Positions 23,903-31,304 of a stretch of 53,388 nucleotides of DNA are shown here, one piece after another (the first letter of the stretch is position 1; each line of letters opens with the position of its first letter). The stretch lies in IMG/VR virus record IMGVR_UViG_3300048924_000228, positions 1 to 53,388 of that record; one strand, 5' to 3'. The stretch is from a virus. Below the pieces are notes generated by a model. It searched no databases and was not told the origin of the DNA. It was given only the letters and a program-made list of their open reading frames with translations. Both the position numbers and the translations under genes were made by a program.

Positions 23903-24150
23903 GACTTCCTCCGTCTCTGCAAAAGCCTATCTGCCGGAAACGCCTTGCAAAACAGGATTATCCGGCTGCATGTCCCGCAAGTGATCTTTCCTCGCGTCAC
24001 TTCGACAACGCCATAATCGCTGCCGTCGGCCAACCCCTCATAGGCATATCCGCACAGCGTGACGCCAGCTCCGTGCGGGCTATCTGCGTGGATGTAGGAT
24101 TGGCCTGGGCTGATTTTCTCCTTTAGCAGCCTCCTAGCTATATCATTCAT
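23899..24150 (-). CDS. Hypothetical zinc-binding early protein
   Basis: 83 residues from the ATG at 24150, which overlaps the upstream stop. Cysteines in VTLCGYAYEG and ITCGTCSRIILFCKAF suggest a small metal-binding fold. The longer frame to 24321 lies within the upstream gene and is rejected. Confidence 0.55.
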   Translation of the reverse strand: MNDIARRLLKEKISPGQSYIHADSPHGAGVTLCGYAYEGLADGSDYGVVEVTRGKITCGTCSRIILFCKAFPADRLLQRRRKS

Positions 24151-24367
24151 CAGACAGGCTCTTTGCCTTGACCGCGTCCTCTGCCTCGTAAAACCGCAGC
24201 AGACCGCGCGCGGCCTCGGCGGAACGACGAGCATTCGCCCGCATTCCTGCAACGTCTCCGCTCTCCTTCGCTTTTTTGTCGAGAAACGGCAACAACCAGT
24301 CAATGTGCTGAGACAATTCACGGATTGCCGTTGAGAGCTTTTTTACTCGCTCATTGTCTAGCGTCAT
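24143..24367 (-). CDS. Hypothetical helical early protein
   Basis: 74 residues, wholly helical in pattern (LDNERVKKLSTAIRELSQHI, then NARRSAEAARGLLRFYEAED). No family recognised. ATGA overlap with the NusG-like gene upstream. Confidence 0.6.
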   Translation of the reverse strand: MTLDNERVKKLSTAIRELSQHIDWLLPFLDKKAKESGDVAGMRANARRSAEAARGLLRFYEAEDAVKAKSLSDE

Positions 24368-24897
24368 GCTGCCACCACAATGTTAGCCGGCAGCGTATGC
24401 CGGATCATGCCCAACAGTACCTCAATGCGGCCTTTGGTGTCGATCCGGTCCACCGTCGCCACCAGGCCGGCATAGGCACCACCGTCAGCGTCCACACGCA
24501 CCTGATCGCCGTGCTTCCACGCCACGCCGGCGCGCGCTCGCGTCTCTGCCAACCACGTCTGCTGCTCCTGCATCTGCTTGCGGAACACCGCGACCACAGC
24601 CGCGTGCGGCAGCTTGACGAAGTCGCCGCGCTCATTCCGCATGAAGTCGCGGACGCCTCGCGTCGCCTTCACCGCATCGACGTCATCGGCTCGAATACGC
24701 AGGAAGCCGTACCCCGGGAACATCGGCTTGGCGATCACGCGCGTCACCTTGTGGCCGTTCTTGCCCGTCCGTCCGGTCTTCACACGCCTCCGGATCACCG
24801 GAACGAACATCTCGAGCCCGAGCTCGTGTAGCCGCCAAACCGTCGTCAGGTCTTGCTGCGGCTGGACCAGCATCACATACCAAGGCGCATCGATCAT
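24364..24897 (-). CDS. NusG-like transcription elongation / antitermination factor
   Basis: 177 residues. The N-terminal NGN domain shows APWYVMLVQPQQD, EMFVPVIRRRVK and the diagnostic AKPMFPGYGFLRI. The C-terminal 60 residues are a KOW module (WKHGDQVRVDADGGAYAGLV, then RIEVLLGMIRHTLP). The ATG at 24897 follows GGAG by 8 nt. Proteins of this kind (NusG/RfaH) bind RNA polymerase and suppress pausing or termination. Placed at the head of the downstream half of the operon, it could let polymerase run through the long minus-strand late region; that target is inference. Confidence 0.85.
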   Translation of the reverse strand: MIDAPWYVMLVQPQQDLTTVWRLHELGLEMFVPVIRRRVKTGRTGKNGHKVTRVIAKPMFPGYGFLRIRADDVDAVKATRGVRDFMRNERGDFVKLPHAAVVAVFRKQMQEQQTWLAETRARAGVAWKHGDQVRVDADGGAYAGLVATVDRIDTKGRIEVLLGMIRHTLPANIVVAA

Positions 24898-25166
24898 GCT
24901 CCACTCCAATTCTTGAAAAACAACGACTCATCGGCAAGTCCGCCGCAGGCAGGCAGATGTTCCTCGACCGCGATTTCCGGCACGGGCCGCGGCGCACCAA
25001 TCCCATCCCGCGACGCCTGCTCTACCAGCCGCCAAATCCTATCCTGCTCCGCGATCTCCGCGGTCCTGTCGACCTCGTATCCAGCATATGGATCAGATTC
25101 AGGCGCACGAGGCTTGAGGCCAAAGTCGATCCGCCGCAGCGGCGCCCTGTGCTCTACGACGTTCAC
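24894..25166 (-). CDS. Hypothetical early protein
   Basis: 90 residues from a GTG at 25166 preceded by GGAGGG. The GTG overlaps the upstream TGA (GTGA). Acidic helical centre (AEIAEQDRIWRLVEQA), two cysteines apart. No family recognised. Its stop overlaps the NusG-like start. Confidence 0.55.
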   Translation of the reverse strand: MNVVEHRAPLRRIDFGLKPRAPESDPYAGYEVDRTAEIAEQDRIWRLVEQASRDGIGAPRPVPEIAVEEHLPACGGLADESLFFKNWSGA

Positions 25167-25291
25167 GCATCCCTCCATGCCTGAAATGCCATCCACAGCA
25201 CCAAAGGAACTAGCATGCACCACACCGCCCATTGCAGGTTCTGTGATGCTGCCTCGAATGCAGCAAGCCCTACTCCGTATGCCCCGTTCAT
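25163..25291 (-). CDS. Small membrane protein
   Basis: 42 residues with one membrane helix (WAVWCMLVPLVLWMAFQAW). Coupled at both ends by 4-nt overlaps, so it belongs to the operon. Function unknown. Confidence 0.55.
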   Translation of the reverse strand: MNGAYGVGLAAFEAASQNLQWAVWCMLVPLVLWMAFQAWRDA

Positions 25292-25539
25292 GCCCTTCTC
25301 CAAACAACCCAAGCAGCCATCGCAAAGCTGAAGACGGACGAAACGACGAATATCCAGAACAGCAATCGGCGACCGAACTCAGCGTCCCCATTCCACGCTG
25401 TGTCCACGTCATCCGGCGGCGGGTCGACGGCAGCCGTCGGCATAGCGGCCGTCGGCCTTAGCCCCAAGGTCGGCTTGACCGCAGGCATTGGCACGATTGC
25501 CGGATGTCGTGGCAAAACATCTCGCGCATCATGTTTCAT
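25288..25539 (-). CDS. C-terminally anchored membrane protein
   Basis: 83 residues from the ATG at 25539. Proline-rich soluble N-terminus, then one membrane helix (LLFWIFVVSSVFSFAMAAWV) at the very end. Overlaps both neighbours by 4 nt. Confidence 0.6.
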   Translation of the reverse strand: MKHDARDVLPRHPAIVPMPAVKPTLGLRPTAAMPTAAVDPPPDDVDTAWNGDAEFGRRLLFWIFVVSSVFSFAMAAWVVWRRA

Positions 25540-25760
25540 GCCGAGTCCTCCGCTTCGGGCCACGGCTTCGGCCCGACCGATACCAATTCGTCAATCATGA
25601 TCTCACCATCGATCTGAACGAACAGCGTAACGCGAACCTCCGCAATTTCTCCGATAACCTGCTTCACGCTCAGCGCGCGGCACTCCAACGGAACGTCGTC
25701 CAGCGTGACGGTACCCATGCCGTTGAGGCCTAACTTGAACTTGAGTGTCTTTGCGCTCAC
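25536..25760 (-). CDS. Hypothetical early protein
   Basis: 74 residues, all-beta in pattern (TLKFKLGLNGMGTVTLDDVP, then EVRVTLFVQIDGEIMIDELV). No motif recognised. ATGA overlap with the replication gene. Confidence 0.6.
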   Translation of the reverse strand: MSAKTLKFKLGLNGMGTVTLDDVPLECRALSVKQVIGEIAEVRVTLFVQIDGEIMIDELVSVGPKPWPEAEDSA

Positions 25761-26812
25761 GCTGCGTCCTCCGACCTTGGTGCGAGCTTCTCGCCCGTCG
25801 CTTCGTCGTACCCATCAGGCACGGCCTTGGAACTGAAGAAACCGCGTTGCGTGACGCCGTCCCGATCGATCTCGATCAGCTTTGGCGGCCGAGCCTTTCG
25901 CGTCTGCGCCTCGTGAACGAAGGCCGCCATTTCGACGGTTCCCTCGACGATGAAGTGCCAGCCTGGCCCGATATCATTGCCGGTTGCTGGATCGATGTTT
26001 GCCTCGACCAGCACGTGCGCCGGACAGCGACAGCCGAACATTCCCGGCTCCGGCCCAGCGTGCCGCGACCACAGCGACCGGTTGGCCTTGAACCGGCTCA
26101 CGGTCGATCGCCAATCGTCGTCGGTCAGCGGCACCGGCTCGAGCGATGGCGGAGGTGCCCCGGCTTTGGCGTGCGCCTCACGGACGGTCTGGTCGCAGTA
26201 GGCCAGCGACGCCATGTCTGTTTTGCGCTTAAGCACCGGAGGCACGGCCTTGGAAATCGTTCCGACCGAGATCCCGTCGAGCAGCCAAGTTTTGATGATG
26301 GCCATGTCCGGCGCCTTTGGCCTGGTAGCGCACTCAGCCACAAACGCAGCTTTCAGCATCGCTTCCTGCTTCAAACCAATTTCATCAAGCGCGCGCCCGT
26401 CTGCTCTGCTCTGCTCTGTATCTGCTCTGCTCTGCTCTGGGGCCGTTTCATGGAACGTGTCTGAAACGTTTCGTGTAACGGCAGGTGAAACGTTTCGTTT
26501 CTTATCCCGATGCCGTTTCACCCGTTCCGTCGAACTATCTGATATGAACTGACGATCGTCCCAATTATGTGGCCGAAAGACGCCGTCTTGGTTATCGATC
26601 AACTTCGCCTTGACGAGCTCGGCGATCCACAACGCCACCTTGGAAGGCTTCAAGCGCAGGCGCACAGCGATATCGGCCGCCGGCGGCAGCACGCCACCAT
26701 TTGCAGAGGCGATGCACTGAAGCGTGAACCAAGCCCTGTGCATTGTGTCCGAAAGCTTCAGCAGCTTCGGATGGTCGATCGCGTCGTCGTATGCGCGCCA
26801 CCAATGCGTCAT
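25757..26812 (-). CDS. Replication initiator-like protein (winged-helix, gpO/DnaD type)
   Basis: 351 residues. The N-terminal 95 residues have a winged-helix pattern typical of phage replication proteins (HWWRAYDDAIDHPKLLKLSD, then RLRLKPSKVALWIAELVKAK and DNQDGVFRPHNW). A low-complexity hinge (about 100-140) is encoded by the repeat cluster at 26400-26520. The C-terminal half has a CRCPAH cluster. This arrangement is that of lambda O, where initiator-binding iterons lie inside the initiator gene. No helicase or polymerase is encoded, so host enzymes must be recruited. Confidence 0.7.
   Translation of the reverse strand: MTHWWRAYDDAIDHPKLLKLSDTMHRAWFTLQCIASANGGVLPPAADIAVRLRLKPSKVALWIAELVKAKLIDNQDGVFRPHNWDDRQFISDSSTERVKRHRDKKRNVSPAVTRNVSDTFHETAPEQSRADTEQSRADGRALDEIGLKQEAMLKAAFVAECATRPKAPDMAIIKTWLLDGISVGTISKAVPPVLKRKTDMASLAYCDQTVREAHAKAGAPPPSLEPVPLTDDDWRSTVSRFKANRSLWSRHAGPEPGMFGCRCPAHVLVEANIDPATGNDIGPGWHFIVEGTVEMAAFVHEAQTRKARPPKLIEIDRDGVTQRGFFSSKAVPDGYDEATGEKLAPRSEDAA
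26400..26520. repeat. Repeat cluster / candidate replication origin inside the initiator gene
   Basis: Two perfect 19-bp direct repeats (TCTGCTCTGCTCTGCTCTG at 26400-26418 and 26421-26439) are followed by two copies of TGAAACGTTTCGT at 26462-26474 and 26486-26498, spaced 24 bp, each containing the palindrome GAAACGTTTC. Single CCGTTTCA boxes flank them at 26443 and 26513. Position and regular spacing fit iterons bound by the protein encoded here. Confidence 0.6.
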
Positions 26813-26988
26813 GCGTCCTGCCCTGCCAAAAACTTGCCCCGCGTGATCAGCCGCTTCGCCGTCGTCACGCTGACCTTGAACATGCCGGCGACCGCCTTGC
26901 GCGCCTCTGCGTTGGTCAGTTTCGCGCTCACGCCGAGAGCTAGCCTAGCCATGTCGTCGCGCTTCTCTTTCGGTATGTGGCTGTTCAT
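26809..26988 (-). CDS. Small helix-turn-helix protein
   Basis: 59 residues from the ATG at 26988 (an in-frame GTG at 27000 lies inside the parS-like site). EARKAVAGMFKVSVTTAKRL is a good helix-turn-helix, followed by a short basic tail. Probably a DNA-binding regulator. ATGA overlap with the initiator gene downstream. Confidence 0.6.
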   Translation of the reverse strand: MNSHIPKEKRDDMARLALGVSAKLTNAEARKAVAGMFKVSVTTAKRLITRGKFLAGQDA

Positions 26989-26992
26989 GGTC

Positions 26993-27008
26993 TGTTTCAC
27001 GTGAAACG
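26993..27008. promoter_or_regulatory. parS-like centromere site
   Basis: TGTTTCACGTGAAACG matches the bacterial chromosomal parS consensus TGTTTCACGTGAAACA at 15 of 16 positions. It lies just upstream of the 26809-26988 gene in a 25-bp spacer. No ParA or ParB gene is present in the window, so host ParB would be the partner. Confidence 0.65.
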
Positions 27009-27013
27009 CCGCC

Positions 27014-27373
27014 CTATTTGGCGTTGTAATTGAACACCTGAAGGCCGAGCGCGTATGCGGTGGCGACCTCGGCCTGTGCGCCCTTGCTGTTTTCCCAGCC
27101 CGGCAGCACGGCTACGGCGTCCGCGTGGAGGCAGATGAACTCCAGGTCGTCCTTCAGCGCCTCTCGAAGATTGAAGCCATAGACGGCAGCCGCAAGTGCT
27201 TCGTCGCCGGCTTCGTTGCCCTTCGAGATGTCGACGCCGTGGTGCTCGATATCGCGCTCCGCAGGGTTGAACACCTCGTGCCCTTCTAAGCGCAGCCGAG
27301 CGGTTGCCTCATGGAAGGACGGAAAGTTAAATTCAGGAATGCCGCGCATCGGGCCCGCCACGTAGATCTTCAT
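27014..27373 (-). CDS. DUF4406 / nucleoside 2-deoxyribosyltransferase-like protein
   Basis: 119 residues: KIYVAGPMRGIPEFNFPSFH at the start, GHEVFNPAERD, then LEFICLHADAVAVLPGWENS and GAQAEVATAYALGL. These are the landmarks of DUF4406, a small phage branch of the nucleoside deoxyribosyltransferase fold. Could act in nucleotide metabolism; the substrate is not known. Confidence 0.8.
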   Translation of the reverse strand: MKIYVAGPMRGIPEFNFPSFHEATARLRLEGHEVFNPAERDIEHHGVDISKGNEAGDEALAAAVYGFNLREALKDDLEFICLHADAVAVLPGWENSKGAQAEVATAYALGLQVFNYNAK

Positions 27374-27597
27374 GCCACCTCCTCCAAATCCTGATCAATT
27401 TCGAGCTCGCAGACCGGAACCGCGCTCTTCTCCGTCGGGAGCCGCTCCGTGCCCCGCCAGTATTCCTTCCAGTGAACCGGCCGACCGTCTTCTCCGACCT
27501 CATGCCTGGACACGCAGATCATGCCGCAGCGCCGGCAATGCTTCAGAGATCGAAAGACGGATGGGCGCTCTTTGTCGCCCCACTTGTGGGTGCTCAT
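27370..27597 (-). CDS. Zinc-ribbon protein
   Basis: 75 residues with HCRRCGMICVSRHE near the N-terminus and a later single Cys. A short metal-binding protein of unknown role. 4-nt overlaps on both sides. Confidence 0.55.
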   Translation of the reverse strand: MSTHKWGDKERPSVFRSLKHCRRCGMICVSRHEVGEDGRPVHWKEYWRGTERLPTEKSAVPVCELEIDQDLEEVA

Positions 27598-28937
27598 TCG
27601 GCCGCTCCCGGAATGGCGAAGAGAGACCCGGCCTCGAATGGCAGATCCCCCACCTTCGCTTTGATGGATTCCCGCTTCCGTTCCTCAGGTCCCGCCATGA
27701 CGAGCGCCATGCGCCGCCGGATGTCCGCCTGGTATTCTTCCTCGCGCTCTATCAAGACGGCCTTGAAGCCTTCCCGGAATGCCGCCTCGCCTGTTGTGCC
27801 GGTCCCGGCGAAGGGGTCGAGCACCGTCCCGCCCTTTGGCGTTACCAGCCTGCAGAGCCATTGCATGAGGTCGACAGGCTTAACGGTCGGATGCTTGGAG
27901 CCGAGGCGATCGTCTGCGTCTGCTTTTGCGGTGTAGAAAAACCGCGCCGCAGAGCCCGAATCCGAAAAAACAGGATGGAATTCTCTTGGCCTGGTATCAG
28001 ATCCAAATATCTTGTTTTCGCGAATTGAGCCTTCATTGCTGGGAGCGTGCGCATCCCCAACAATCGGGAACGCCGCGATTACCTCTTCACTGCCGTCGTG
28101 GACGACGTTTGCAGGCCATCGGCCCTTCTCAGAACTACCCACTCGAACGCCGGCGTAGCCGCCCTCATAGACATTCTTTGCCATCTTGTCTGATGACCAG
28201 TCGCCCTTGCCGCCTAGTCGGGGGTCATCCCCATCACTTAATCCGACCCTGCACCCATCAATGTTAACAGCCCCGGTGCCGTGCTCGATCCAATTTGCCG
28301 CCACGGTGCCGGAAATCGGTTTGCGTCCAAAGCAGATAGGCTCACACGCCGGCTTTAGTGCCGTACCCCAGCCAGCGGCGGCGGCGGCGGTAATGGGGTC
28401 TCCCTTGTCGGTCCGCTCGTACTCGGTTCCCTTAGCGACCTGATCCGAGATCGTGACCGCGCCAGCCCGACCGCGCCAATGCCCAGCCGACTTGTCCAGT
28501 TGCTTGCTGACGTCGTGACTTTTCGGGAAGCCGCTACCATAAAGCCACGACAGCATGTCCCGGACTTCAAAGCCCGCATCCTCGATCGCGCAGGCCATCC
28601 GGTGATAGGTTCGAGTCCCCGAGAACGCGACAACATGGCCGCCCGGTTTCAAGACGCGCAGGCACTCCGCCCAGAACTCAGTCGCGAATGCCGTTTCCCC
28701 GGTGTCCCAGGCCTTGCCCATGAAGCCGGCGGACGCGCGCGCATAGGCGCCGCTACCATCTTCAGGCACCTTCACGGCCGCGCTGCCGGCCTTGCCGAAC
28801 CGCTTAACGATCGACACCAGCGCGTAGGGCGGATCTGTCACGATGCTGTCGATCGAGCAATCAGCGATGCCCTTGAGCACCTCCCGATTGTCGCCGCCGT
28901 GCAGCATGACCTTGCCGTCCAGGAACGTTTCAGCCAC
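27594..28937 (-). CDS. DNA methyltransferase (N6-adenine or N4-cytosine, beta-type order)
   Basis: 447 residues from a GTG at 28937 preceded by GGAGG. The catalytic motif TDPPYALVSIVKRFG is at residues 34-48, and the cofactor motif VLDPFAGTGTTGEAAF with KHPTVKPVDLMQWL just before it is near residue 375, so the motif order is that of beta-class enzymes. The middle contains RTYHRMACAIEDAGFEVRDM and YGSGFPKSHDVSK, a phage subgroup distinct from host CcrM. Likely modifies phage DNA against restriction; an effect on the GcrA-type regulation encoded nearby is possible. Confidence 0.9.
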   Translation of the reverse strand: MAETFLDGKVMLHGGDNREVLKGIADCSIDSIVTDPPYALVSIVKRFGKAGSAAVKVPEDGSGAYARASAGFMGKAWDTGETAFATEFWAECLRVLKPGGHVVAFSGTRTYHRMACAIEDAGFEVRDMLSWLYGSGFPKSHDVSKQLDKSAGHWRGRAGAVTISDQVAKGTEYERTDKGDPITAAAAAGWGTALKPACEPICFGRKPISGTVAANWIEHGTGAVNIDGCRVGLSDGDDPRLGGKGDWSSDKMAKNVYEGGYAGVRVGSSEKGRWPANVVHDGSEEVIAAFPIVGDAHAPSNEGSIRENKIFGSDTRPREFHPVFSDSGSAARFFYTAKADADDRLGSKHPTVKPVDLMQWLCRLVTPKGGTVLDPFAGTGTTGEAAFREGFKAVLIEREEEYQADIRRRMALVMAGPEERKRESIKAKVGDLPFEAGSLFAIPGAAE

Positions 28938-29103
28938 GGCGCGCCGCCTCCCGGATATGAAACAGACGGTTCGCGACCTCGGACTCGTGCACGCCGAGCC
29001 GCCTTGCGATGTCCAGCGTGTCAATTCCCTGCTTCCACAGCGCCAAGATCAGGCCGTCGTCGACGTCAGTTGTCGCCCCGGTACTCTGCATGCGCGTATT
29101 CAT
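28930..29103 (-). CDS. Small helix-turn-helix protein
   Basis: 57 residues from the ATG at 29103. GLILALWKQGIDTLDIARRL, then GVHESEVANRLFHIRE forms a tri-helical DNA-binding unit. ATGA overlap upstream; the stop overlaps the methyltransferase start by 8 nt. Confidence 0.6.
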   Translation of the reverse strand: MNTRMQSTGATTDVDDGLILALWKQGIDTLDIARRLGVHESEVANRLFHIREAARRG

Positions 29104-29348
29104 GCGGCCCTCAATTCTGAGGCCATAGAGCGCCATCGCAGCACCTTCTGCCACCGCATGATGCTGGCCTCGTGCGACTTGAACGCCTCCCGACGCATCG
29201 ACAGCGACTGGCAGATGCTGGCGCGGCTCTCGCCGGCCGACAACGCGTCATAGACGGCGCGCCGCCGGGTCCCGGTGCGCGGAATCATCCATCCCCGCGC
29301 GTCGCGCTGGTTTTGCAGTTGGCCGGCTTTCCTGCCCCTGGCGCTCAC
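29100..29348 (-). CDS. Hypothetical DNA-binding-like protein
   Basis: 82 residues from a GTG at 29348 overlapping the upstream TGA. Strongly basic, with a helix-turn-helix-like RRRAVYDALSAGESRASICQ. No family recognised. Confidence 0.55.
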   Translation of the reverse strand: MSARGRKAGQLQNQRDARGWMIPRTGTRRRAVYDALSAGESRASICQSLSMRREAFKSHEASIMRWQKVLRWRSMASELRAA

Positions 29349-29695
29349 GCGCGGCTCCCGTGGAACACGCCAGACCGGTACACTGGGTAATTGTGCTTGT
29401 GCTTCAGCGGATCGCTCAGGCACGGCTTTACGGTGCCGGTGCGCAGCAAGATGCCTTCCTTGATCGCCTTGAGCCACACGGCGCCCCAAGCGTTGGGATG
29501 GCTCGGCTGCACCTTGCAGTGCCTGAGGATGTCGTCGACGTGTACCTCGACCTGCCGGCGCGCGACGTGGCAGATCGCGGCATAGGCCACCTCGCCGAAG
29601 TCGCTGACCAGCGCCTCCGCAAATTCAGCCTCGACGATGCCGACGTCGCGCGCGCAGCCCGCTGCATAGTCGTCAAATGAGAGCTGTTGCGCCAT
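29345..29695 (-). CDS. Hypothetical early protein, possibly winged-helix
   Basis: 116 residues: ICHVARRQVEVHVDDILRHC, then NAWGAVWLKAIKEGILLRTG and KHKHNYPVYRSGVFH. A pattern common in rhizobial phages; the middle looks like a winged helix. Function unknown. One-base overlap with the GcrA gene. Confidence 0.6.
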   Translation of the reverse strand: MAQQLSFDDYAAGCARDVGIVEAEFAEALVSDFGEVAYAAICHVARRQVEVHVDDILRHCKVQPSHPNAWGAVWLKAIKEGILLRTGTVKPCLSDPLKHKHNYPVYRSGVFHGSRA

Positions 29696-30150
29696 CAGCC
29701 CTCCACCGGCAACGCGGCCGTATTCGCCATTGCCTCCGCCAGCATGTTGCGGCGCTCCCGCACCGTCATGTCAGGCAGGAATCCGAGCTGGTTGCGGTAG
29801 TTGGGATGCGTCTTGCTCGTGCCCTTCCGCACAACCGGCGCGACGAACGTGGTCTGGGCCGGCCGCAAGATGGCCGGTCCTTCGAAATAGTGGGTCGAAA
29901 CCACGATGCTCTTTGGCGCCGGCCGTGGCCTGGACCGTTCGGCGAAACGGCGCACCTCAATACGTTTCGCGATCACGCTGCCGCCAGTGTACCTCTTGTC
30001 GGCCAGATTGAGCCGGTGAGCCTTGCCCAAGATGGCGTTGCGCGTCGTGCCGAGACTATCGGCAATCATCCGCGCCGAAAGCGAGTCATCATCCCACAGC
30101 GAACGCAGACGCTCGACCCGGTCCTCCGTCCAGAATCCAACCGGCGTCAT
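29695..30150 (-). CDS. GcrA-like cell-cycle transcription regulator
   Basis: 151 residues. The N-terminal 50 residues (FWTEDRVERLRSLWDDD, LSARMIADSLGTTRNAILGK, AHRLNL) match the GcrA DNA-binding domain. The rest is basic and Pro-rich, with PNYRNQLGFLPDMTVRERRN at the C-terminus instead of the host sigma-binding domain. Host GcrA activates promoters carrying methylated GANTC sites through sigma-70. Encoded between a DnaA-domain protein and a methyltransferase. Confidence 0.85.
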   Translation of the reverse strand: MTPVGFWTEDRVERLRSLWDDDSLSARMIADSLGTTRNAILGKAHRLNLADKRYTGGSVIAKRIEVRRFAERSRPRPAPKSIVVSTHYFEGPAILRPAQTTFVAPVVRKGTSKTHPNYRNQLGFLPDMTVRERRNMLAEAMANTAALPVEG

Positions 30151-30746
30151 GCTGCCCTCATAAATTCGTCGATCTGCGCCGACAGATGGTCGATATCTGC
30201 ATTAAGATCCTCGTCCACCATCAAGAGGCGCTCGATCTTGCGGATACCCGAGAGAATGGAAGTATGATCACGGCCGCCGAAGTTGCGCCCGATCTCCGGC
30301 AGAGACTTCAAGGTCTTCATCTTACAAAGGTAGTAGCCGACCTGGCGGGGCCGCACGATATTCGCGGTCCTCCGTTGAGCGTTAATATCGTGGACCTTGA
30401 CGTCATAGAAATCCGCCACGGCCCGTTGAATGTCCTGGATGCGTGGATACTTCCGCCTCGGTAGCTCCGTTGGCGGATCTCTCACAATGACGAGATCGAA
30501 GAACCACATCACGTGATACCAAGGTTGCGAGAAGGTCTCTTTCTTTGTCTCAATCCACCTCCTGACGGCTGGATCGATGGCTTCTAAAGGTTGATCAACG
30601 GCACGGGGCGCCGGATTAATTGTCGGACGATTCTTACCGAAGAAATTCTGACGGCGCCGCTTGACCTCAGCGACCCGTTGCCGTGGCGTTAGCCGCATGT
30701 ACGGATCGTCGTGAACAAGCGCCGCCGTCGACTGCATAGTCTGCAT
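30147..30746 (-). CDS. DnaA domain-IV-containing protein
   Basis: 199 residues preceded by a strong GAGGAGG site. Residues about 120-185 are a DnaA DNA-binding domain: VADFYDVKVHDINAQRRTAN, RPRQVGYYLCKMKTLKSLPE and the signature GGRDHTSILSGIRKI. The AAA+ ATPase domain is missing; the N-terminal half is unlike host DnaA. Such proteins could bind DnaA boxes as regulators or competitors. A perfect DnaA box lies at 23273. Confidence 0.88.
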   Translation of the reverse strand: MQTMQSTAALVHDDPYMRLTPRQRVAEVKRRRQNFFGKNRPTINPAPRAVDQPLEAIDPAVRRWIETKKETFSQPWYHVMWFFDLVIVRDPPTELPRRKYPRIQDIQRAVADFYDVKVHDINAQRRTANIVRPRQVGYYLCKMKTLKSLPEIGRNFGGRDHTSILSGIRKIERLLMVDEDLNADIDHLSAQIDEFMRAA

Positions 30747-30809
30747 GCCGCTACCTCCTCGATATGAATTCCGCTTCGCTCTCGCGAAGTGATGTCGATC
30801 AGCTAGGCC
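30747..30809. other. Spacer in front of the DnaA-domain gene
   Basis: 63 bases between the regulator at 30810 and the DnaA-domain gene; the ribosome site GAGGAGG is here. No promoter seen. Confidence 0.4.
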
Positions 30810-31298
30810 TCAGCGCCGCCGCGGAGCCAACGAACGAGCCGGGTAAGGCTGGCCCGAATAGAAATCCTCGTCTTGAAGAAGCAGGGCAGCCGCGTTCGGC
30901 GATTGGCTTGCGTCATCGAGCAATTCCCGGAGTTTGCGGCGCTGCTTGCGTTCGGCGGTGGCGAGGTCGACCGATGCCATCCAGGCCTTCAGCTTCATCC
31001 ACCAGCGCGGCGTGTTGTTGGTCATCACCGCTGCGAGGAATTCGCGGCCCCATTCGCTCCGAAGCAGGGCAGCGAGCGCGTCACCGGGGATCGTGGCCTT
31101 TCCGGACAGCCAGTATTCGCAATTGCGCAGCGAATATCCCGTGATGTCAGCGAGATGCAGCGCGGTCTTCACAGGGAAAACGGCGCGCGACCGCTCCATC
31201 AATTCGACCGTCAACCGCAATGCTCTGCGGCGGTTACCGCAATGATCTGCGGTGACGAAATTTGCGCGATTGTCCGATATGGCCGATGCTGGCGCCAT
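30810..31298 (-). CDS. Phage regulatory protein with helix-turn-helix
   Basis: 162 residues. TALHLADITGYSLRNCEYWL, then SGKATIPGDALAALL is a helix-turn-helix of the kind seen in alphaproteobacterial phage regulators, followed by an acidic C-terminus. Start at 31298 is uncertain; ATG 31199 is an alternative. First securely placed gene of the left early operon. Confidence 0.65.
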   Translation of the reverse strand: MAPASAISDNRANFVTADHCGNRRRALRLTVELMERSRAVFPVKTALHLADITGYSLRNCEYWLSGKATIPGDALAALLRSEWGREFLAAVMTNNTPRWWMKLKAWMASVDLATAERKQRRKLRELLDDASQSPNAAALLLQDEDFYSGQPYPARSLAPRRR

Positions 31299-31304
31299 GA
31301 TGAC

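Noticed and set aside
27594-28937. Calling the methyltransferase CcrM
   Set aside because: Its catalytic motif is DPPYA and the central region belongs to a phage subgroup; the recognition site is unknown.
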